37,563 nt of DNA from Gemmatimonadota bacterium (lineage in GTDB: Bacteria > Gemmatimonadota > Gemmatimonadetes > Longimicrobiales > Gaopeijiaceae). Of the stretch, positions 20,901 to 27,764 are shown in pieces; positions within the stretch are counted from its first letter, which is position 1, and each line of letters opens with the position of its first letter. The stretch lies in contig PWWP01000304.1 in the NCBI GenBank assembly GCA_003562075.1, positions 1 to 37,563 on the forward strand, read 5' to 3'. Below the pieces are notes generated by a model. That model did no database searches. It had not been told where the DNA came from and saw nothing but the letters and a program-made list of their open reading frames with translations. The position numbers and the translations under genes are program-made.

Positions 20901-23548
20901 AGGAGAAGGGGAACGACCCAGATCGGGATCGATCCCGTCAAGAGGAAGAGCCCCGCCACCGCCAGGGCCAGGGCCGGCGCCTCGGCCATTTCTCTCCAGA
21001 GGGTCCGGTGCCTCTGCCGTTCCCGGGCCTGCCGAGCAGCGTGGGCTGCCGTGGTCCATTCCAGGAGGCGCCGCCGGCTGACCGCGAGCCGATACAGGGT
21101 CCGGACGATGGCATCGATCTCGATCCGGGCCTGATGGGGAAGGAAGACCAGGGCCAGGACCCATCGGAGGATTCCCGAGCCGCGGAGCAACGTCCGATCT
21201 CGGACGAGGGCCCAACTTCGGGAGACACCCGCCCGGACCCGGAAGACGAAGCCCGCTCCCAGGAGGATCGGCACCGCCAGGACCAGAGCCACGGCCCCGG
21301 TCCACCATCCCACCGAGCCCGGAAGGAAGAACCATCCGGCCAGAAAGAGAGCGAGGAGCGACGGGGCCAGCAGGCTTCGTCGTAGATTGTCCAGGATCTT
21401 CCAGCGGCCCCGGAGGTCGATCGGGTTCGGCACCCTGGGCCCATCCAGGGAAGGCACGCGGGGAAGGAGCCAGGGAAGGAGCTGCCAATCGCCCCTGACC
21501 CAGCGGTGGAGACGGCGCAGGTAGGTTCGGAGATCGCTTGGAAAGTCCTCGAAGAGAACCACATCGGTGACGAGCCCGGACCGGCCATGGACCCCTTCGA
21601 ACAGGTCGTGGCTGAGAAGGGCGTTCTCCGGAACCCTGCCTTCCAGGCTATTCTGGAAGGCCGCCACGTCGTAGAGCCCCTTGCCAGTGAAGATGCCTTC
21701 GCCGAGCACGTCCTGATACACGTCGGACACGGCCTGACTGTAGAGATCCAGACCCCGGTCGGCCTCGAAGACCCGAGAGAAGGGGGTCCGGGCTCCATCG
21801 TCGGGAAGGACCTCCACCCTGGGCTGGAGGATCGTGTATCCCTCCGCGACCCGGCCTTCCCCGTCGAAGTGGGGTCGGTTCAGGGGGTGGGCGAGGGTGC
21901 CCACGAGGCGCCGGGCGGCCCCCTGGGGAAGGAACGTATCCGCATCCAGGGTCAGGACGAAGCGAATTTCCCGGAGACGGTCCAGGTTTCCTTCTCTCTC
22001 AGGAAAGGCAGCCAGGTCTCCTTCCAGCAGGAGGTTGTTGAACTCCTCCAGCTTGCCCCGCTTCCGCTCCCATCCCATCCAGCGACCTTCGGCCTCGTTC
22101 CACCGGCGGGCCCGGTGCAGCAGGACGAACGGCCCTCCGCCGGCGCTGCCGTGTCGCTGGTTCAGTTCCCGCACCCCGGTCCGGGCGTGCTCCAGGAGCG
22201 CGTCTTCTCCGGGCACCTCCGGTTCCGAGGCGTCTCCGTAGTCCGTCAGGAGGACGTAGGTCAGGTTCCGATCCCGGTTGCCCAGGAAGTTCATCTCGAT
22301 CTGCCCCAGGAGGCCGTCCACCTCGTCCAGATGGGTCAGGAGACAGGGGACCGCAACCGCCGTCCTCCACGGGTCCGGGATCCCCCGCTCGAAGGAGAGC
22401 TTGGGCAGGACCCGGGGAGGCACGAGCCGCGGTACCGCGCTGTTCACCAGGGAGATGCCCACTGCCAGGGCCGGAACGAGCCCGATGACTACCGCAAAGG
22501 CGACCTGGAGCCCCGTGCCGTCCCGGATCACGGGGCTCACCAGCATCAGGAGGGCCACCACGCTCAGACCGTACACGGATCCTGCATAGAGAGGGAAAGC
22601 GACCGATGCCATAAGTCGACGGAGGCGGACTCGAACGGGGATCCGACAACCCAGAGCCTTCTCGAACTCCCGCCGTTTCCGACCGACCAGGATCCGACCC
22701 AGATGTCCGTCCTCGGAGGCACTCTCTCCGGCCGAGGCTCCTGCCATCTCCAGTGCGATCCCTGCGACCTCCTCCTCGGACCGCCCGCTCGCCCGAGCCG
22801 ACTCCTCCACGGTCTTTCGGTACCGATCCCGGGTCGGAAAGTCCATCCGTGCATAGATCCGGGCCGGATCCCCCTTTCGGAGGAGGTCGTCGACCCGGCT
22901 CGTGGCCTCGAAGAACCGATTCCAGTCCTCCCGGGCGGCAGCACGCAGGGACCGGATCGCCCCGGAGGTCCGTTCCTCCACCGAGCCTTCCTCCTGGAGG
23001 GGGGCCGAAACCTGGTTCAGGAATTCGGGGGGCTCGGTGCGTACCAGCGTTCCGCCCAGGAAGGAAAGCTCGTCCAGGAGAGTGATGCGGAGGAGGAGGG
23101 GAAAGGCCCAGAGTTCCCCCATCGTGAGGGGACACTCCTCCTGGTAGACCCGGAGGAACCCCCTTACCCGGTCCAGGTCCACGTGGGCCCGTTCACTGCG
23201 GACCAGCTCACGGGCCACCTCCAGGATGCGGATCGTCGGCCGCCCGTCCAGGGCCTCCAGCATGGGGAGTTCCCGGATGAACGCCCGGGTAAGGTCCTGG
23301 CGAACCTGGAGAAGGGCCTCCAGGATCAGGTGGCGGTTGTCCAGGAGCCACTCCCGGGCCGGGGATCTCCGGGTTTCCGGATCGCCCTCCCTCAACGTAT
23401 CGTCGACCTTCGACAGGAAGGAGTCGACGGCCTTCAGGCGCTGCCGGACCGGATGCATGGTCCGCCGGTCCGTGGCCCGGGACGCATGGTCCCGACCCAG
23501 GGTCCGCGCTTGGTCCTCGTAGGGGAGGGAGGACGGCTCGGCGGTCAC
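14954..23548 (-). CDS. ndvB: Cyclic beta-1,2-glucan synthase (GT84 + glycoamylase-like + GH94 domains; NdvB/ChvB type)
   Basis: 2864 aa; transmembrane segments, LDADTFLPQGAARRLVGTLAHP, FTGKGLYDVAAFQ, LHRWVRGDWQLLPWL; glycoamylase-like middle (SSYNHLDTQGTYQYRAFGIPELA); GH94 C-terminal part with ...LIGLSDWNDGMDRLG.... Confidence 0.93.
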   Translation of the reverse strand: MTAEPSSLPYEDQARTLGRDHASRATDRRTMHPVRQRLKAVDSFLSKVDDTLREGDPETRRSPAREWLLDNRHLILEALLQVRQDLTRAFIRELPMLEALDGRPTIRILEVARELVRSERAHVDLDRVRGFLRVYQEECPLTMGELWAFPLLLRITLLDELSFLGGTLVRTEPPEFLNQVSAPLQEEGSVEERTSGAIRSLRAAAREDWNRFFEATSRVDDLLRKGDPARIYARMDFPTRDRYRKTVEESARASGRSEEEVAGIALEMAGASAGESASEDGHLGRILVGRKRREFEKALGCRIPVRVRLRRLMASVAFPLYAGSVYGLSVVALLMLVSPVIRDGTGLQVAFAVVIGLVPALAVGISLVNSAVPRLVPPRVLPKLSFERGIPDPWRTAVAVPCLLTHLDEVDGLLGQIEMNFLGNRDRNLTYVLLTDYGDASEPEVPGEDALLEHARTGVRELNQRHGSAGGGPFVLLHRARRWNEAEGRWMGWERKRGKLEEFNNLLLEGDLAAFPEREGNLDRLREIRFVLTLDADTFLPQGAARRLVGTLAHPLNRPHFDGEGRVAEGYTILQPRVEVLPDDGARTPFSRVFEADRGLDLYSQAVSDVYQDVLGEGIFTGKGLYDVAAFQNSLEGRVPENALLSHDLFEGVHGRSGLVTDVVLFEDFPSDLRTYLRRLHRWVRGDWQLLPWLLPRVPSLDGPRVPNPIDLRGRWKILDNLRRSLLAPSLLALFLAGWFFLPGSVGWWTGAVALVLAVPILLGAGFVFRVRAGVSRSWALVRDRTLLRGSGILRWVLALVFLPHQARIEIDAIVRTLYRLAVSRRRLLEWTTAAHAARQARERQRHRTLWREMAEAPALALAVAGLFLLTGSIPIWVVPLLLAWFFSPVLAWWTGTSREKVEARLTEQENLLFRSVARRTWSFFEEFVGPGDHWLPPDHFQESPRGAAAHRTSPTNVGLTLTAALAAYDLGYLTISRLVATLSNTLDGMKELDRHRGHLLNWYDTRQLTPLEPRYVSTVDSGNLAACLLIVGQSCRELAQNPVLRPQEIQGLLDTIRELEAVLREIPSEAFPAEVRLLERLREVERTLGAEGADPRSRRLIRRRIMDEFIPTMEDALAAMVGTEGTSLEPEILSRLKGWIIRIRQQAAGVAGEVDELMPWVPLLHQAPLGMAGKGADPKVRSALQELSDALPPDLPLSRIPDALAEAKTHLDRLEGLLPQDDPGMPWIDEMEEAIAASEGSTRLLHELSILERRALEWVERMDFRFLYSARKRLFHIGFDVSAGKLDESYYDLLASEARIASFLASAKGDVPTRHWLQLGRPFGRTGGSATLLSWAGTMFEYLMPPLFLATPRASLLAMACRSAIDRQMAFGTRHRIPWGISESSYNHLDTQGTYQYRAFGIPELAIRREVGGRLVVSPYASLLALPFRPRAVRENVEHLVRLGMFGRHGLYEAIDFGRAAGGRGEEPGIVRTFMAHHQGMILAAVSNHLTGNLMVERFGRDPRTAAAAYLLYERTPSHVRLERRLPHGPDRPEAHGRPAGVEGWSPNPDRDLPSIHVLSNESLSALVTARGGGGLRWQGKAMTRWRADPSVDEWGSWIYIQDLERDLIWSAAQKPAPQGAEEEAVVFAPHRIEYRRRVQGVSSHTTVLVPRDGNVEIRRIVLTNLTGRTRRLRLASYGEVALADVDEDRRHPAFQKLFVESTYLAQAQTLHFRRRRASPEEPPIHLAHGLGETTSNVRFVRWETDREAFLGRGGSRSSPAILQNRSGAAMEVPDRDEAAAGPGFRTTLDPIFSLILEVDLSPGEEARVTFLTSVGSSSESVLEDMDRFRSSGTAGWAEDRTRARWEENLHDLDIPPREVQVAQRVWSAMVRPFHNLRTTEPDGQPYTVHRRDALWGLGISGDHPVLLLRITHLDQEQRLEEVLRFHALWRRMGIRADVVILDQSAEGYHHPIRDRIVAALSRLRTDDLFHRPAGVHHLPVSRLDPVHQAAVEAAAHVRLDATLGSASDQLRTLERDPIRLPPFVPVPGDSGSDAEPPSLPRPTDLLLDNGFGGFSPDGREYVIQPPDGEDTPAPWINVVATPEMGFIVSERGSGFTWAGNSAEHRLTSWANDPILDRTGEALYIRDEETGDVWSPTPAPSPGPGPYQVRHGAGYSTFHHRSHGLDQQSEVFAAFDPAAKVWNVRLENLTDRPRRLTVTFFAEWTLGGSREQEAPHVVTRFDPSSDVLTAENRFAPAAGPPMAFLASDRPLHSWTMDHEEFLGRGGLESPAGMHRIGLAQGAGGHRDPCGGAQIHVNLDPHSEAVVHFFLGAAKDMDDAAGRVRSLREPGAVKRSREGVASFWEDILSRTRVSTPDPALDLVLNRWARYQSLSCRIWGRSALYQSAGAFGFRDQLQDVLAFLMDAPSIARDHILKAARHQFVEGDVLHWWHPPEARGVRSRCSDDLLWLPFAVASYVRATGDTGILEEEVSFLTGPLLATDEQEHYSTFSPSDEVASLHEHCLRALRRGMTQGPNGLPLIGLSDWNDGMDRLGRKGRGESVWLAWFSSATARAYAEVCREKGDEDRARELEEAAGSIGDAAEAFAWDGDWYLRATHDDGSAVGSSEDPECRIDSISQSWSLLSGVGDPERAHRAMESLKEELIDQEHGLALLLTPPFDRDPRWPGYIRAYPPGVRENGGQYSHAATWAGWALAALGEGAEALRVFRYVSPLHRTPTREDALHYRIEPYAVAGDVAGPPEHPGRGGWSWFTGSATWLHRLGLEAILGIRPDRGGIRVDPCIPPEWPSFQVELRRGGATYRFRIENPDGVSRGVTLVELDGDPQDDAWIPLEDGGHGPTERDVRVVLGPEAGDASARRARRRILP

Positions 23549-24522
23549 TCGCTGCCCGACCCGCCGAAGCGGGAGGGTGCACGGGCGTACCGACCCCTTC
23601 GATCAGTCCGCTCGGGTTGTCGCCGGGGGAGGTCCTGGAAGACCAGGGTCGAACCGGGGCTCCCTGAGAGGAGAGTCCAGGCCACCCCTCCGTAAGGCCA
23701 CCCCGACCCTGGGGCCCGCCCGTGGGCCGAGAGCACGAGAAGGGATCCCTCCTCCTGGAAAGCCAGATCGTGAATGGCTCGAGGCACGCTCCCGGCGACG
23801 GCCACACGGATGCTGACCGGAAGCTCGGAGGAGGAGAGCTGCCTCTTCCGCTCCTCCAGGTACTGGAGCCCGGCGGCCCGGTTCGCTTCCACAAGCTGAT
23901 CTGCGAGCTTCGAGACTTCGGTGGAGGTGCCGGCTCCCTGCAGGAGCTCCGGGCGGGCCACCACATGGACGAGAACGAGTTCCACTCCGTTCGCACGGGC
24001 CAGGGCCGCTGCCAGGTTGAGCGCCCATTCGGACCGGGGAGAACCGTCCATGGGGACCACGACCCGCCGAACCGGACTCTCGGCCGGTTTTACCTCAGGG
24101 GAGGCCTGGACCAGGAGGAACGAGGAGTCTGCGGATGAGATCACCTTCCCCGAGGTGCCCCCGGAAGGAGAGAAGTCGATCTTGCCGCTCCCGTTGGGGG
24201 CGAGGATGACCAGATCTGCGTCCCATCTGCGGATCGCGTCCAGGATTTCAGTGGCGGCGTAGCCTGCCGCCACGTCGATCTCGGCTTCGATCCCGTGCTC
24301 ATGGAGGCGTTCCGCGATCTTCTTCAGGTAGGAGCGTCCCTCCGCGTCGGCCAGCCTCCATCCCATGCTTTCGGAGAAGAGTCCGGGACGCCCGGGTTCG
24401 GCCTCGACGACGCGGAAAAGGATCACTTCGGACCCAAAGGCCCTGTGGAGCGCCAGGATGTAGGGAAAGGTGCGTTCCGCCACGACGGACCCGTCGAGGG
24501 GGACGAGGATACGATGGACCAT
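23545..24522 (-). CDS. Universal stress protein, tandem UspA domains
   Basis: MVHRILVPLDGSVVAERTFPYILAL...ADLVILAPNGSGKIDF...VRRVVVPMDGSPRSEWALNLAAALA...SLLVLSAHGRAPGSGWPYGGVAWTLL; 4-nt overlap with ndvB start. Confidence 0.92.
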   Translation of the reverse strand: MVHRILVPLDGSVVAERTFPYILALHRAFGSEVILFRVVEAEPGRPGLFSESMGWRLADAEGRSYLKKIAERLHEHGIEAEIDVAAGYAATEILDAIRRWDADLVILAPNGSGKIDFSPSGGTSGKVISSADSSFLLVQASPEVKPAESPVRRVVVPMDGSPRSEWALNLAAALARANGVELVLVHVVARPELLQGAGTSTEVSKLADQLVEANRAAGLQYLEERKRQLSSSELPVSIRVAVAGSVPRAIHDLAFQEEGSLLVLSAHGRAPGSGWPYGGVAWTLLSGSPGSTLVFQDLPRRQPERTDRRGRYARAPSRFGGSGSE

Positions 24523-24818
24523 GCGGAACTCCTTCCCGGGCCGGCGGGGGCAGGAGACGGGGGGCAGGCGTTGCCTTCTCTTGGAAGGCAGCAAGTTAAG
24601 TGCCACTCAGAGGCAGGATCGAATGTCCCATTTCTCAGGGCGCTGTTGAGCGTGCCAGCGGAGAACTGTGGGGCCGGAGATCCAATCCGTCACACCTCGA
24701 GAGGGCGACCTCGTGGTCGACCATTGGCGATGGGGTTGGACCGATTTGGGCCAATTGGTCTCGATGGAAGAAGACGGACCGGGACAGCTCGTCCGCACTG
24801 AACGTCAGGAGGCGATCC

Positions 24819-25305
24819 ATGACGTCACGGGAGGAAACCCATCCAGGTACGGCCTCGGTCTATGGCGGCTCGGGGTGGACCCCAAGAGGCCGGGCCCTGG
24901 GCCAGGAGTTGGGAGACATCTGGGGAGCATGCGGGCTCGCATGGGAGTGGACCCCCCTCCGGGGCCGTGGTCGGGCGACCGGCATCCAGCGTCCGGGCCG
25001 GCGAGGAACGGTGGCTGGCCCGAAGCCTGGCCGATCTGGGAATCCCGATCCTTCGCACGGTAGGGGGCCACGGCACCTTCGAGGGAGCTGACGCCCTCTG
25101 GCTTACTCCGGAGCGGGTCCTGGTGGGACTGGGGATCCGAACGAACCTGGAGGGAGCACGCCAGTTGGCAGCCACTCTGGCGGAGCAGGGCATCGAGACC
25201 ATGGAGGTGGATTTGCCCCATGCCTCCATGCACCTCATAGGGGAGATCCGAATCGTGGACCGGGACCTGGCCTTCGTGCGGCGGGGACGGTGCCCCTGGC
25301 GGGCG
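24819..25305 (+). pseudogene. Amidinotransferase/arginine-deiminase-family remnant (frameshift with internal deletion, 3' end lost)
   Basis: ATG 24819 after AGGAGG: MTSREETHPGTASVYGGSGWTPRGRALGQELGDIWGACGLAWEWTPLRG (frame of ORF 24600..25091), then continuation in another frame from about 24961: GAVVGRPASSVRAGEERWLARSLADLGIPILRTVGGHGTFEGADALWLTPERVLVGLGIRTNLEGARQLAATLAEQGIETMEVDLPHASMHLIGEIRIVDRDLAFV. Confidence 0.8.
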
Positions 25306-25511
25306 GTGCAAGCCCTCACCATGGCCGAGTTGGCCACCAGGTGCCCCCGGGCAGGGGGGACCTATGTCTACCTCCGGGAGGCGTACGGACCCGGGGTGGC
25401 CTTCGTCTTCGGCTGGACACGCCTACTTCTGATCCAGCCGGCGTTCCGGGCTATCTGGTCTGGCGGCGCCTGTCCCCACGAGCTCCCCCGCTGGAACGGG
25501 CGGAAGGCTAA
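25306..25511 (+). pseudogene. APC-family amino acid permease remnant
   Basis: ALTMAELATRCPRAGGTYVYLREAYGPGVAFVFGWTRLLLIQPA (frame of ORF 24862..25695) matches the early conserved APC permease region; AGVPGYLVWRRLSPRAPPLERAEG* (frame of ORF 25290..25511) resembles a permease C-terminal tail. Confidence 0.75.
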
Positions 25512-25618
25512 CCGTCGGGGCGGAATGGGTGCCTCCGGCCGGCTGGATGGACCGGGTCGTGTCCCTTCTGGTCGCGTGGGGCCACAGGGGACCTCCGTGG
25601 CGGTGTCCTGTGGGCGCC

Positions 25619-25828
25619 CTAGGCCATCTTCTCCAGGAGCTTGTAGATCTGATCCAGGGCGTCCTGCTGGGCGGAAACCGCCTGGGCAAGGGTGATCAGT
25701 CCCACGGCCGGGGTATTGGGGGCCACGGGGACGCTAGCCTGGCCCTGGGCTGAACTGATCAAACCCTTTGAGGCGGCCAGTTTGGCCTTGAGGGAGTAGA
25801 GTTCGGTCTGAAGCTGGGGATTGGGCAT
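25619..25828 (-). CDS. Small hypothetical protein (69 aa)
   Basis: MPNPQLQTELYSLKAKLAASKGLISSAQGQASVPVAPNTPAVGLITLAQAVSAQQDALDQIYKLLEKMA; GAGGA ribosome-binding-like sequence just upstream. Confidence 0.55.
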   Translation of the reverse strand: MPNPQLQTELYSLKAKLAASKGLISSAQGQASVPVAPNTPAVGLITLAQAVSAQQDALDQIYKLLEKMA

Positions 25829-26142
25829 GAATGGGTCCTCTGGCTGGGTGATGGAAGCCGGATCTCAAATGGTCCGGGAGGGGGACGTCCCTCTCGTCAC
25901 AGGAGAGTGGGCGCTTCCTGCCGGCCCCGTCAAGAATTGGATGGCAGCCTCCCGATCTGGCATGTTTTCTCAGGCATGACAGGTCTGACCTTCCCCTCCA
26001 GCGGGACCTTGCCCATGCTTCCTGACTTCCTGAAGGTTACGTCCCCTCAGGTCGACGGGGGCCGGGAGTGTGAAGCCTGAAGGGGCCGACTCCCGCTCCG
26101 ATCCCATCCTGTAGATTCTCCCGACCCCTTTGGAGTCTCGCC

Positions 26143-27648
26143 ATGTCCCAGATCGATGGACGATCCCTGACGCTGGAAGAGGTGGAACGCGTTGCCGATG
26201 ACCTGTCCGTGTCTCCCACCCTTTCGGAGGACGCCCGGCAGGGGATTGAGCGGGCCCGTCGCACGGTGGAGGAGCTGGTGGCGGAGGGGAAGGTGGTCTA
26301 CGGGGTGACCACCGGCTTCGGTCGCCTGGCCGAAGTCTCGGTTTCGGAGGAAGATCGGCGAGCCCTCCAGGTGAATCTTCTGCGGAGCCATGCGGCAGGG
26401 ACGGGGCCACTCCTGTCTGCCCGGGAGATACGGGTCCTCCTCCTCCTCCGCGCCAATGCCCTGGCCCGGGGACATTCCGGATGCCGCCTCGAGGTCGTGG
26501 ATCGACTCCTGGAGTTCCTGGCCAGGGGAGTTCATCCTGCCGTACCGGAATCCGGGTCGGTGGGTGCCTCTGGGGATCTGGCCCCACTGGCTCACCTGGC
26601 CCTTCCCCTCATTGGAGAAGGGGAGGTCCTGGGACGTGGGGGAGAGGGGGTGCGAGCGGCAGCCGAGGCGCTTGAGGAGGCTGGCCTGGAGCCTCTCTCG
26701 TTGGTGGCCAAGGAGGGACTGGCCCTCATCAATGGCACCCAGGCAACCACCGGTCTGGGGGTTCTGGCCCTCCTCCGGGTAGAACGGGCCCTGGAGCAGA
26801 TGGAGGTGGCTGGCGCCATGTCTCTGGAGGCCCTCATGGGCACGCCGGCGGCATTCCAACCTGAGGTTCACCAGGCCCGACCCCATCCTGGACAGATCGA
26901 GACGGCCCAACGCCTTCGGCAACTCATGGCCGGGTCGGAGATCCGGGAATCCCATCGTCACGGGGATCCCCGTGTCCAGGACGCCTACGCCCTCCGTTGC
27001 ATGCCCCAGATCCATGGTGCTGCTCGGTCGGGGCTGACCTACGTCCGGGAGGTGCTGGAGCGGGAGGTCAACTCGGCCACCGACAATCCGCTGGTTTTTC
27101 CTGAGTCCCGGTCCGTTATCAGTGCCGGGAATTTCCACGCACAGGTCGTGGCTCAGGTCCTGGATCTGCTGTGCATGGTGGTAGCCGACCTGGCCTCCGT
27201 CAGCGAGCGTCGCCTGGAACGGCTCCTGAACCCGGATCTGTCGGGGCTCCCTGCCTTCCTGGCCCCGGATCCGGGAATCCAGTCAGGGTATATGATCCTG
27301 CAGGTCACGGTGGTGGATCTTCTGGCAGAGCTCCGTGTGCTGGCCCATCCGGCCTCGGTGGACTCAGTGCCGACGAGCGCCGGTCAGGAGGACCACGTCT
27401 CCATGGGGCTGGCAGCTGCCCGCAAGGCTCGTCGGGCCGCCGAGATTTTGGATACGGTGGTGGCAGCCGAGTTGTTGGCTGCCGCGCAGGGGCTGGAATT
27501 CCGCCGGCCTCTGAAGCCTGGGCGAGGGGTGGAGCGGGCCCGGGAGGTACTCCGCAGCGCCGTCCCACCTCTGGAGGTGGACCGACCACCAGCCCCCGAT
27601 CTGGCCCAGGTGGCTCGGATGGTCCATGGAGGACGGTTTCTGGTCTGA
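26143..27648 (+). CDS. hutH: Histidine ammonia-lyase
   Basis: MIO-forming ASGD in GASGDLAPLAHLALPLIGEGE; NLLRSHAAGTGPLL; QDAYALRCMPQIHGAARSGL; NSATDNPLVF; VPTSAGQEDHVSMG. Confidence 0.94.
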   Translation: MSQIDGRSLTLEEVERVADDLSVSPTLSEDARQGIERARRTVEELVAEGKVVYGVTTGFGRLAEVSVSEEDRRALQVNLLRSHAAGTGPLLSAREIRVLLLLRANALARGHSGCRLEVVDRLLEFLARGVHPAVPESGSVGASGDLAPLAHLALPLIGEGEVLGRGGEGVRAAAEALEEAGLEPLSLVAKEGLALINGTQATTGLGVLALLRVERALEQMEVAGAMSLEALMGTPAAFQPEVHQARPHPGQIETAQRLRQLMAGSEIRESHRHGDPRVQDAYALRCMPQIHGAARSGLTYVREVLEREVNSATDNPLVFPESRSVISAGNFHAQVVAQVLDLLCMVVADLASVSERRLERLLNPDLSGLPAFLAPDPGIQSGYMILQVTVVDLLAELRVLAHPASVDSVPTSAGQEDHVSMGLAAARKARRAAEILDTVVAAELLAAAQGLEFRRPLKPGRGVERAREVLRSAVPPLEVDRPPAPDLAQVARMVHGGRFLV

Positions 27649-27764
27649 GGGATCGGGACCTGGATCGGCTCCTGTCCGGGGCAGCCGTGTCGGGCCCTCG
27701 GGTCTCCTGGCCGATCAGGTGGTGCAGGTGGAGGGCCCCTGGCGTGCGCCAGGGGCTCCCACGA

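Noticed and set aside
19617-21488. 623-aa minus-strand ORF in a shifted frame within ndvB
   Set aside because: Pro/Gly/Arg-rich alternative-frame translation; the real frame spans the entire region.
21506-23695. 729-aa plus-strand ORF antisense to the cyclic-glucan synthase
   Set aside because: High GC produces long antisense open frames; the minus-strand frame has clear domain motifs and this one has none.
24862-25695. 277-aa ORF as a novel amidinotransferase-permease fusion enzyme
   Set aside because: Both halves are truncated, the N-terminal start lies in another frame and the tail is frameshifted; gene decay is the simpler explanation.
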